A stretch of DNA of 64,000 nucleotides. It comes from Holtiella sp036655075 (GTDB lineage: Bacteria; Bacillota; Clostridia; Lachnospirales; Cellulosilyticaceae). The stretch spans positions 1-64,000 of the forward strand of contig NZ_JAVVQU010000006.1 in the NCBI RefSeq assembly GCF_036655075.1, given 5' to 3'. This document shows positions 9,371 to 16,822 of this stretch, piece by piece (positions within the stretch are counted from its first letter, which is position 1; the number at the start of each line of letters is the position of its first letter). A model generated the notes under the pieces. That model had not been told where the DNA came from. It ran no database searches and saw only the letters and a list, made by a program, of their open reading frames with translations. Position numbers and translations under genes: made by a program.

Positions 9371-10186
9371 TCATAGGCCTTTTAAGTACTGAGTTTTATA
9401 GTGTAGAGGTGAACAGCCATAGGCCTTTTTAAAGGATTTTGAAAAATAGGCTTGGGAGGTAAAGCCTAAGCGTTCGCTAATGGTGGACAGGGTATTATTT
9501 TGTTGGAGGTAGCGTTTGCTCTCTTCAAGCTTCATATTCATAAAAAAGGTGTTGACCCCCTGTCCTGTATAGGTTCTAAAAATATTTTTAAGTGTTGTGC
9601 TACACACACAACAGGCAGTAGCAATTTCTAGGATGGGACAACTTCTGTGAAGGTTTTCCTTCATATAGGCAACGGCTTGATTATAGATGAGCGTTTCTTT
9701 TGTATTGGAATAAGGAATGGCTACACTTTCTTTGACAATACGTCCAATAAAAACTTCTAAAAGCTTTTTAAAGGAGGCGGGAGCAAGATCAATAGTATGG
9801 CTAGTGAGTTGATGTTTGACTCTAAATTGTTCAAAATCAGATAAAGCCAGCTTAAATAAAATAAGGTTCTCATCACTTAAGGCAAAAATTTGAGATAGAT
9901 ATAAAAGGGGAAGCTCATGACTTGTAAAGTGGATAACAATGAGTTCAGCCGTATGGCCTGGAGCAATATGATTACGATGAAAGACATTAGGCTCACCAAT
10001 AAAGGCCTGATTAGCCTTAAGGGTGAAGACCGTATCATCATAAGTAACTTCTAGTTGTCCGTCTAGGACTACGTTGATTTCCCAAGTATCATGCCGGTGT
10101 CCATAGAAGACATGAGCAGAATCAAAGAAATAATGATTAAAGTATTGAATATGAGAGAGTGAAAAATCATGAATAAAGATGCTCAT
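9371..10186 (-). CDS. AraC-family transcriptional regulator
   Basis: This 271-residue regulator has an N-terminal cupin-like sensor domain (HVFYGHRHDTWEINVVLDG, quoted core GHRHDTWEI, then ANQAFIGEPNVFH) and two C-terminal helix-turn-helix units. The first HTH is around ILEIATACCVCSTTLKNIF. The second is STISERLGFTSQAYFSKSFKK, the usual AraC signature. The ATG at 10186 has GAGG 6 bases upstream; the longer GTG reading (10198) overlaps that site. The sensor carries the sugar-binding HxH-like pattern common in regulators of carbohydrate genes. It is divergent from the GH27 gene (116-base gap), so it probably controls it and perhaps the beta-helix gene behind it. Confidence 0.9.
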   Translation of the reverse strand: MSIFIHDFSLSHIQYFNHYFFDSAHVFYGHRHDTWEINVVLDGQLEVTYDDTVFTLKANQAFIGEPNVFHRNHIAPGHTAELIVIHFTSHELPLLYLSQIFALSDENLILFKLALSDFEQFRVKHQLTSHTIDLAPASFKKLLEVFIGRIVKESVAIPYSNTKETLIYNQAVAYMKENLHRSCPILEIATACCVCSTTLKNIFRTYTGQGVNTFFMNMKLEESKRYLQQNNTLSTISERLGFTSQAYFSKSFKKAYGCSPLHYKTQYLKGL

Positions 10187-10301
10187 TGGGTACCTCACTG
10201 TGTCTAATAGTATAAAAAATATGGCTAATTATATATATAAATGAAATCTTTTAACCTTTATACTTTGATTATAAATAAATTATCCAGAAAAGGAAACAGT
10301 T

Positions 10302-11453
10302 ATGTTTGAGACAAAAAAAGAAAATACTTATAAAAAAAGATTAACACCTATTATGGGATGGGCTTCATGGAATCATTACCATATAGATATCAATGAGGCG
10401 CTATTTAAAAGACAAATAGATGCTTTGGTAGAAACAGGGCTTGCCGAAGTAGGCTATACCTATTTCAATATTGATGATGGCTTCTTTGGTGGGCGTGATG
10501 AAAATGGATACATCAAGCCTCATCCTGAGCGTTTTCCAAATGGTATGAAAGTTATTTCAGATTATGTTCATGCTAATGGATTAAAAGCAGGGATTTATTC
10601 AGATGGGGGGAATAATACTTGTGCCCATATTTATGATAATCCAGATAGCAATACAGATGGGGTAGGCGTTGGTCTATATGGCTATGATGAACAAGACCTG
10701 AGAATGTATTTAATCGATTGGGATTATGACTTTATTAAGGTAGACTGGTGTGGCGGACTAAGAATGGGTCTAGACGAGGAAACCCGTTATACTGAAATAG
10801 GGAAAATTATAGAAAAAATAAGTGAAGAAAAGCAAAGTCATGTCATCTATAACGTTTGTAGATGGGAATTCCCAGGGGAATGGGTAGTAAATGTAGCAGA
10901 TTCTTGGAGAGTATCAGGGGATATTGGATTATACTTTGACAGTGTTTTAAAACAAATTGATGCAGTGAAGCCTTTAGGAAAATACCATGGTCCAGGACAT
11001 ATTAATGACTTAGATATGTTACAAGTAGGAAGAGGCCTTTCTTATATAGAAGACCAAACACATTTTGCAATGTGGTGTATGATGTCTACTTCTTTAATGC
11101 TTGGAAATGATTTAACAACGATATCTGAAGAAACACTTTCTATCCTCAAAAATACAGAACTCATTGCGATTAATCAAGATCCTGCTTGTATGCAAGCGAT
11201 CCTTCACGGTAATGAGGGGGATATTGAAATTTGGGTGAAAGATTTAGTAGGTCCATCTACTTGTCAAAAGGCTATAGCTCTTTTGAATAGAGGAAATGAA
11301 GATGCTGAAATCACTGTGAACTGGAGTGAACTAGGCTTTGAGGGAGACATAAAAGTAAGAGATCTATGGGCACATCAAGATATGGAAGTTAGTGGCGTAC
11401 ATAAGGTGTGCGTAGCGGCACATGGAACAGCAGTCTATAAAGTTACACAATAG
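10302..11453 (+). CDS. GH27 glycoside hydrolase (alpha-galactosidase or beta-L-arabinopyranosidase)
   Basis: This 383-residue cytoplasmic enzyme belongs to family GH27. The first barrel strand MGWASWNHYHIDI matches the family hallmark. The nucleophile is Asp148 in FIKVDWCGG and the acid/base is Asp207 in WRVSGDIGL. A C-terminal beta-sandwich (about 310-383) includes AIALLNRGNEDAEITVNW. Retaining GH27 enzymes remove terminal alpha-D-galactose, N-acetylgalactosamine or beta-L-arabinopyranose, and the sequence alone does not decide which. No signal peptide is present, so it would act on imported oligosaccharide. It is transcribed divergently from an AraC regulator and closed by its own terminator. 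The ribosome binding site (AAAGGAAA) is moderate. Confidence 0.92.
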   Translation: MFETKKENTYKKRLTPIMGWASWNHYHIDINEALFKRQIDALVETGLAEVGYTYFNIDDGFFGGRDENGYIKPHPERFPNGMKVISDYVHANGLKAGIYSDGGNNTCAHIYDNPDSNTDGVGVGLYGYDEQDLRMYLIDWDYDFIKVDWCGGLRMGLDEETRYTEIGKIIEKISEEKQSHVIYNVCRWEFPGEWVVNVADSWRVSGDIGLYFDSVLKQIDAVKPLGKYHGPGHINDLDMLQVGRGLSYIEDQTHFAMWCMMSTSLMLGNDLTTISEETLSILKNTELIAINQDPACMQAILHGNEGDIEIWVKDLVGPSTCQKAIALLNRGNEDAEITVNWSELGFEGDIKVRDLWAHQDMEVSGVHKVCVAAHGTAVYKVTQ

Positions 11454-11464
11454 TGTTTAAATGT

Positions 11465-11494
11465 AAACCCAGTAAAGCTTACTGGGTTTATTTA
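11465..11494 (+). terminator. Terminator after the GH27 gene
   Basis: An 11-bp stem AAACCCAGTAA with its complement, 3-base loop, is followed by a T-rich run (TTTATTTATTT). Confidence 0.85.
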
Positions 11495-11601
11495 TTTACT
11501 TTTAAAGTATAAAAATATTGAAAAATATTATATATAAATATACAATAAGGGTTCAAAGTATCGTATGAAAAGCTTGCAAGATGAGGAAGGTAGGAAATAA
11601 T

Positions 11602-14025
11602 ATGAATGCAGCAATAATCTACGTGGCACAGGGGACCAAGGGGGAAGTATGTGATGGAAGTAGGCACAATCCCTATAGTACACTCCAACAAGCTAAAGAG
11701 CATGTGAGAAGACTTAGACAGACTCAAGAAATTTGTGAAATTCGTGTAAAAATAGCAACTGGGAACTATTTTTTAGAACAGCCACTTGCATTTGAAGTAG
11801 AGGATAGTGGGTCCCCATTATGTTCAGTAATCTATGAAGGGGATACAAATGGAGCGCGTGAACAAGTCATTTTAACGGGTGCTAAAAAGCTTGACATCAA
11901 TCAATGGGAGCCAGAGGTAGGTCGTTCTCATATTTGGTTTACCTACATAGAGAAGGGGCTTAAATTAGATGGTTTAGTACTCAATGGAAAACCACAAACT
12001 TTATGTCGCTATCCTAATTTTGTAGAAGGTGCATTGCCTTTGGGCTCTGCAGCTACAGCTGAAGAGATTAAAGCCAGGGTGCAGCAGTACGAGCATGTCA
12101 AGGGTGGCTATATTCGTGCCCTACATCACTGTCGTTGGGGTGGGAATTCTTATAAGATTTTAGGAAAAGATGCAGAGCACCCATTAGGCCTTAGTCTAGA
12201 GTGGGTGGGTGACAATAACAGAGGTTCAGCATTTGACCATGAAGCTGTTGTAATCGAAAATATTTATGAAGAGTTAGATGCACCTGAGGAATGGTACTAC
12301 AATCCCAAAAGTGGTAAGCTGGCCATTTTTAAAACGCCTAATATGAATTTAGACCAAATGGTATGTGAAGGCATCATCAATAGTGAGTTGATTCAAATAG
12401 TAGGAGACAAAGCAGGGGAAAAAGCAGGACACCTTACTTTTGAAGGCATTCATTTTATGCATACCAAAAGAACGCTCTTTACAGTCGATGAACCCAAGAA
12501 GCACTATACACCATTACTTAGGGGGGATTGGTGTGTGGTACGTACGGGGGCAGTTTTGATTCAAGATGCAGAAGAGGTAACCCTAAGGAATTGTCATTTT
12601 GACCAGATTGGTGGGAATGCCATTTTTATTAATGGTTATAACAAAGGTCACAAAATAGAAGATAATATCATAGAAAATGTGGGTGCAAGCTGTATTCAAG
12701 TAGCAGGTTTACCAGAAGCTGTGTATGAACCTTCTTTTTGGAAAGAAAGTCCTAACTTAAGTGAGACAGAGCATGCTGTACACAAGACATTTATTGAGGA
12801 GAAGCATTGTACAGGACCTAAAAGCATGCACTATCCAAGAGAAATCTATATTATGAATAACTATATGTGTAATATGGGAATTTTTGAAAAACAATCTAGT
12901 GGCGTCAATCTTTCTGTGTGTAGCCGATGTAAAATTCTGAATAATACTATTCATAATAGTCCAAGAGCTTGTATCAATGTCAATGATGGAACCTTTGGAG
13001 GCCATGAAATTGCATACAATGATATCTTTGATGCTCAAAAAGAAACTACAGACCATGGTCCTTTCAATTCATGGGGAAGAGATCGCTTTTGGTCAGTACC
13101 TTGCTACAATGCCAGTGGTTTGTATGGCGATCAAATACGTCCCTATGCACTACTAGATGCTATAGAACCTGTCAAGCTACATGACAATCGTTTCCATCAT
13201 GGGGCAGACCAACCTCATACTTGGGGAATTGATTTGGACGATGGGTCTTCTCACTATGAGATTTATAACAATCTGTGTCTAGGTCTTGGAATCAAGTTAA
13301 GAGAAGGATTTGACCGCAAAGTTTATAACAATATTTTAATGGACGGCAGTTTTAATATTCACTGTACTTATGCTGAAGCCAGCGACCAAATTTTCCGTAA
13401 TGTGGTTATTTGTGATGAACCTTGGAAGTTTGCTGGACAACAAGGTGGTGATAACGCTAGGCTCAAGGTGGGCAAGTATAAAATAGATGGAAATATCTAC
13501 TACACCGAAGGTGCGCAGGTAAGCTTGCCTGATTTCTTTGAAGCTGAAGGATACGATATACATGGAAGTATGAATCAAGATCCTCAGTTTGAAAATCCAC
13601 TCGAAGAAAACTATACCATCACCAATGTAGAGGTGATTACAGAAACAGGTTTTTGTAATCTGCCCAAAGTGGTTTATGGTAGTACAAAAGCCAAGGTGAA
13701 AGGACCGCACTATGTTGGGCGCACTTATAGACCAAGTGGTGCTAGCCTCGTGTATAAATGGTTAGGGGCTACACTTACAGCGATAGACGAAGGCATTATT
13801 TCTTCTACAGCATCTAGTGGTTATAAAGGTGCCTATATAAAAGAAGTACCACTTGCATCTCAAGCTTATGCGTTAGGTTTACATGAGCAAGATTTATTGA
13901 GAGAAGTCAATGGAGAAAAACTTCAGCAACTAGAAGAAAGTTGGAAAGTACTAGAAAAGATAGATGCAACATCTATTAAGCAGCTTAAGGTATGGAGGCA
14001 AACTCAGAATTTAATCCTTAAATAA
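11602..14025 (+). CDS. Right-handed beta-helix protein with C-terminal PDZ-like segment
   Basis: This is an 807-residue carbohydrate-active-like protein. The start IIYVAQGTKGEVCDG-SRHNPYSTLQQAKEHV is the characteristic opening of parallel beta-helix glycosidases and lyases (ordered list of coils). Repeated short turns follow (NAIFINGYNKGHKIEDNIIENV, quoted core NAIFINGYNKG; NNTIHNSPRACINVNDGTFG). Length and plan suggest GH141-type or related beta-helix hydrolases, but no catalytic residue can be assigned. Residues about 735-807 (SGYKGAYIKEV ... ALGLHEQDLLREVNGEKL) look like a PDZ domain, which is unusual in cytoplasmic glycosidases. There is no signal peptide. The ATG at 11602 has AGGA 6 bases upstream; an earlier ATG (11581) has no binding site. 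It sits downstream of the GH27 gene after its terminator, so it probably has its own promoter. Confidence 0.7.
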   Translation: MNAAIIYVAQGTKGEVCDGSRHNPYSTLQQAKEHVRRLRQTQEICEIRVKIATGNYFLEQPLAFEVEDSGSPLCSVIYEGDTNGAREQVILTGAKKLDINQWEPEVGRSHIWFTYIEKGLKLDGLVLNGKPQTLCRYPNFVEGALPLGSAATAEEIKARVQQYEHVKGGYIRALHHCRWGGNSYKILGKDAEHPLGLSLEWVGDNNRGSAFDHEAVVIENIYEELDAPEEWYYNPKSGKLAIFKTPNMNLDQMVCEGIINSELIQIVGDKAGEKAGHLTFEGIHFMHTKRTLFTVDEPKKHYTPLLRGDWCVVRTGAVLIQDAEEVTLRNCHFDQIGGNAIFINGYNKGHKIEDNIIENVGASCIQVAGLPEAVYEPSFWKESPNLSETEHAVHKTFIEEKHCTGPKSMHYPREIYIMNNYMCNMGIFEKQSSGVNLSVCSRCKILNNTIHNSPRACINVNDGTFGGHEIAYNDIFDAQKETTDHGPFNSWGRDRFWSVPCYNASGLYGDQIRPYALLDAIEPVKLHDNRFHHGADQPHTWGIDLDDGSSHYEIYNNLCLGLGIKLREGFDRKVYNNILMDGSFNIHCTYAEASDQIFRNVVICDEPWKFAGQQGGDNARLKVGKYKIDGNIYYTEGAQVSLPDFFEAEGYDIHGSMNQDPQFENPLEENYTITNVEVITETGFCNLPKVVYGSTKAKVKGPHYVGRTYRPSGASLVYKWLGATLTAIDEGIISSTASSGYKGAYIKEVPLASQAYALGLHEQDLLREVNGEKLQQLEESWKVLEKIDATSIKQLKVWRQTQNLILK

Positions 14026-14073
14026 AGGATTTTCCCATTTGACTTACTTTAGGATTGCAAGTAAAAATATACC

Positions 14074-14235
14074 CATGCATCCACCTATTACTATGCTACC
14101 TTTGAACTAGAGAATGTCGAAAGGCTAGAGATGAGTATTCCTTCTGATAAAATAGGTTATATCATTGAAGGCGACTAAGGCATTTTAAGCTTTCAAGGCA
14201 ATTTGTTTGTGAAATTTGAACGTTCGAGTGAAGTC
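14074..14235 (+). pseudogene. Remnant of a DUF2500-like protein
   Basis: A frame open from about 14074 reads HASTYYYATFELENVERLEM, then SIPSDKIGYIIEGD, an in-frame TAA (14176-14178), then GILSFQGNLFVKFER. This matches the end of DUF2500-type proteins (YYVTFE ... EYG-LVEGD-G-L-FQG-RFLxFER pattern). Only the C-terminal part survives and it contains a stop, so it is a decayed gene. Nearby bases in another frame (14240-14345) also look coding-like with one stop, but I cannot name them. The identification is from memory of the family pattern. Confidence 0.5.
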
Positions 14236-14357
14236 TAGGAGTATACAAAGGGAAAAGCTTTGATTTAAGACTAGACAGAAAATAAAATGGCTTCTATGAT
14301 AGAGAAGAACCTAAAATTATACGAGATAAAGGGATAAACCTAAAAGGAGACCAATGT

Positions 14358-14555
14358 ATGCACGACAAAATAAATGAACTAATGAAAGAATACTATGTAA
14401 CTTTTGAAGAGTTAGCGGTAAGGTTAGGTGTGAGTAAACAGACATTGACCAGAAAGTTTAAAGGGACAACAGACTGGACTTACCCAGAAATGATGTTGCT
14501 TGCACAAATTTTTAATATTCAGGATCCACAGACCTTTTTCTTTGAACAAAACTAA
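14358..14555 (+). CDS. Small helix-turn-helix protein (XRE-like)
   Basis: This 65-residue protein is a single DNA-binding domain: TFEELAVRLGVSKQTLTRKFKG (about residues 14-35) is a helix-turn-helix of the lambda-repressor/Cro type. It continues with WTYPEMMLLAQIFNI and ends in DPQTFFFEQN, as in stand-alone Cro-like regulators. An AAAGGAGA site lies 9 bases upstream. Such orphans are often phage-derived regulators, but no phage genes are nearby. The gene sits next to a decayed gene on one side and a LURP-one-like gene on the other. Target unknown. Confidence 0.7.
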   Translation: MHDKINELMKEYYVTFEELAVRLGVSKQTLTRKFKGTTDWTYPEMMLLAQIFNIQDPQTFFFEQN

Positions 14556-14665
14556 CTTATGCTGTAAGTCTATACTTTGATGGCATATTCATTTATAATA
14601 AAATGAGATAATTTCAACTTGTAGAAGATTTTATAAGTTATAGACGAGAAGTGGGGGTACTAGGC

Positions 14666-15142
14666 ATGCAAATGTTATTTAAGCAACGTTTTTTCTCATG
14701 GTTTGATAGCTATGATATTTACGGAGAAGATGGAAGCATTTTATATACGGTTAAAGGGAAGATGGCATGGGGGCATTGTCTAGAAGTTTATAATGCCCAT
14801 GGCATACATGTAGGCACACTCAAAGAAGAAGTTCTCACATGGATGCCAAGATTTCGTATGTATTTAAATGGTGACCATGTGGGTGACATCAAAAAGGAGT
14901 TTAGCTTTTTTAAGCCATCTTTTACGTTAGACTGTAAAGGATGGAAAGTGGAGGGGAATTTCTGGGAGTGGGATTACCAAATTGCAGAAGTAGGTGGTGG
15001 TACTGTAGCCTGGGTTTCCAAACAACTTCTCAATTTTACTGATACTTATACAATAGATGTACCAGAGGCAGAAAATGCATTAATGTGTTTGATGATTGTT
15101 TTAGCCATTGATGCAGCTAAGTGTTCTTCTAATAACGGTTAA
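14666..15142 (+). CDS. LURP-one/tubby-like beta-barrel protein (YxjI type)
   Basis: This is a 158-residue protein of the LURP-one-related family (tubby-like barrel with a central helix). The pattern is MLFKQRFFSWFDSYDIYGEDG, then ILYTVKGKMAWGHCLEVYN, GTLKEEVLTWMPRFRMYLNG and VEGNFWEWDYQI, as in Bacillus YxjI. The C-terminal helix EAENALMCLMIVLAIDAAKC is usual for the family. Family function is unsettled (phospholipid-scramblase-like fold). A GGGGG run lies about 10 bases before the ATG at 14666; the GTG at 14651 has a poorer site. It is monocistronic, with its own hairpin downstream. Confidence 0.8.
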   Translation: MQMLFKQRFFSWFDSYDIYGEDGSILYTVKGKMAWGHCLEVYNAHGIHVGTLKEEVLTWMPRFRMYLNGDHVGDIKKEFSFFKPSFTLDCKGWKVEGNFWEWDYQIAEVGGGTVAWVSKQLLNFTDTYTIDVPEAENALMCLMIVLAIDAAKCSSNNG

Positions 15143-15158
15143 AAAGTAAAAATAAGAT

Positions 15159-15214
15159 AACACGTTTAAGGCTTTCTATGTAATGAATATAGGGAAAGAA
15201 TAGACGTGTTTTTT
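15159..15214 (+). terminator. Terminator after the LURP-one-like gene
   Basis: AACACGT pairs with ACGTGTT and an inner CTTTCTAT block pairs with ATAGGGAAAG. A T6 run follows. Confidence 0.6.
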
Positions 15215-15300
15215 GATGAAAAGGATTAAAGATGAAGGATGAACCACTTTGTTGTATAATAGCTTTAAAGTAATATAAGCATAAAGGAGTTATTAAACAA

Positions 15301-16266
15301 ATGAAATTTTATTTTGCACCTATGGAAGGTATAACAGGATATATTTACAGAAATGCTCATGCAAAGTATTTTGGACATGTGGACAAGTATTTTATCCCTT
15401 TTATTGCAGCCAATCAACATGGTACCCTTTCAACAAAGGAATTACATGATATTTTGCCTGAACATAATAAAGGTCTTGTTGTTGTTCCACAGATTCTTAC
15501 AAACAATGCAGAGGACTTTATTCGTACGGCGCATCAATTAAAGGATTTTGGTTATGATGAAATTAATCTTAATCTAGGCTGTCCTTCGGGTACTGTTGTT
15601 GCAAAAGGGAAGGGTTCTGGATTCCTTGTAGACAAAGTAAAGCTAGAGCTATTTTTGGACCAAATTTTTGCCACGTCCCCTACAAAGCTTTCCGTCAAAA
15701 CCCGCATTGGAAAGGAGGATCCAGAAGAATTTTATGAGCTGATTCAGCTTTTTAACCGCTATCCTATGGAGGAGCTTATTATTCACCCAAGAGTTCAAAA
15801 GGACTATTATAAAAATACACCTCATATGCAAGTCTTTCAAGATGGACTTGAAGTTAGCCAAAATCCAGTAGGGTATAATGGCGATATTTTTACAACCAGG
15901 GACTATGAAAGGTTTATACGTGATTATCCAAGTGTAGATCAAGTTATGCTTGGAAGAGGATTACTCACAAATCCTGGGCTTATCAATCAAATTACACAAG
16001 ACTATACATTGGACAAACAGGTATTTAAAGCTTTTCATGATAAACTTTATAGAGATTATCAAGAGGAGCTTTCAGGGGAGCGTAATGTACTCTTTAAGAT
16101 GAAAGAGGTATGGGCTTATATGATTTGGATTTTTTCAAATCCTGAAAAATATGCAAAAAAAATTAGAAAAGCACAAAGATTAAGCGATTATGATGGAGTC
16201 ATTTCATCCTTGTTCGAAGAACAAAATCTTGTAGAGGGAGTGGGATTTGCTAACTTTAAAAAGTAA
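15301..16266 (+). CDS. tRNA-dihydrouridine synthase family protein
   Basis: This 321-residue flavoenzyme reduces uridine to dihydrouridine in tRNA D-loops, using NADPH. The FMN-binding TIM barrel begins MKFYFAPMEGITGYIYRNAH. The catalytic cysteine is Cys94 in INLNLGCPSGTVVAKGKG. The phosphate-binding C-terminal strand is VMLGRGLLTNPGL (about residue 217), and the helical tail follows. Length is typical (about 310-330). The short family subtype common in Clostridia is closer to DusA/DusC-like 'family proteins' than to classical DusB, so I give no symbol. AAGGAGTT lies upstream. It is followed directly by the decayed selO gene. Confidence 0.9.
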   Translation: MKFYFAPMEGITGYIYRNAHAKYFGHVDKYFIPFIAANQHGTLSTKELHDILPEHNKGLVVVPQILTNNAEDFIRTAHQLKDFGYDEINLNLGCPSGTVVAKGKGSGFLVDKVKLELFLDQIFATSPTKLSVKTRIGKEDPEEFYELIQLFNRYPMEELIIHPRVQKDYYKNTPHMQVFQDGLEVSQNPVGYNGDIFTTRDYERFIRDYPSVDQVMLGRGLLTNPGLINQITQDYTLDKQVFKAFHDKLYRDYQEELSGERNVLFKMKEVWAYMIWIFSNPEKYAKKIRKAQRLSDYDGVISSLFEEQNLVEGVGFANFKK

Positions 16267-16290
16267 ATACTAAACTATAAAAATATCAAA

Positions 16291-16705
16291 AAGAGAGAGG
16301 AATATATTATAAGTGAGGCCATGTATGCACTGGGTATTCCAACAACCCGTAGCCTAGCTGTTGTAGCAACAGGTGAAGAGGTAGTCAGACAGCAGATAGA
16401 AAAAGGCGCAGTATTGGTACGTATGGCAGGCATGGATGAAAAAATGGCAAGAGCGCTTAGCCGGTCAACAAAGGTCCCAAGAAGCAATTTATAGCCTAAT
16501 GAAAAAACATAATCCAGCAGTCATACCGCGTAATTACCGCGTAGAAGAGGCATTAGAAGCGGCTGTTCAAAATGAAGACTATAGCGTGATGAATCAATTG
16601 CTAGAAGTACTTGCAAACCCTTATGCTTATTCCCAGGAACAAGAAGTCTATAGGACGTTACCGATAGCGACAAGTACGCCTTATAAAACATTTTGTGGCA
16701 CTTGA
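16291..16705 (+). pseudogene. selO: selO (YdiU/UPF0061 protein AMPylase) remnant
   Basis: Two pieces of a SelO-type pseudokinase survive. The first (16294 to about 16430) reads REEYIISEAMYALGIPTTRS and continues LAVVATGEEVVRQQIEKGAV-LVRMAG, matching the N-terminal third of SelO. It then meets, in another frame, WMKKWQERLAGQQ ... NPAVIPRNYRVEEALEAAV, ending STPYKTFCGT (stop 16703-16705), which is the SelO C-terminus. The ~480-residue family length is reduced to about 135 residues, so roughly 350 residues are missing: the start before REEY and the middle. An internal deletion with a frame change around 16430 explains this. SelO transfers AMP to proteins, and this copy cannot be functional. Confidence 0.85.
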
Positions 16706-16822
16706 GATAAGCTTGTCTTTATAAATATTACGAGTTGATGACACTTCCCCCTTTTTAGTAGATTCAAGAAAAAGGAAGCATACACTATTGTATAAGCAAT
16801 CTATAACAAAGGGGGAAATTAT

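Noticed and set aside
14236..14345. Second decayed gene after the DUF2500-like remnant
   Set aside because: One frame looks coding-like (GVYKGKSFDLRLDRK then a stop and NGFYDREEPKIIRDKG), but I cannot name a family, so no call.
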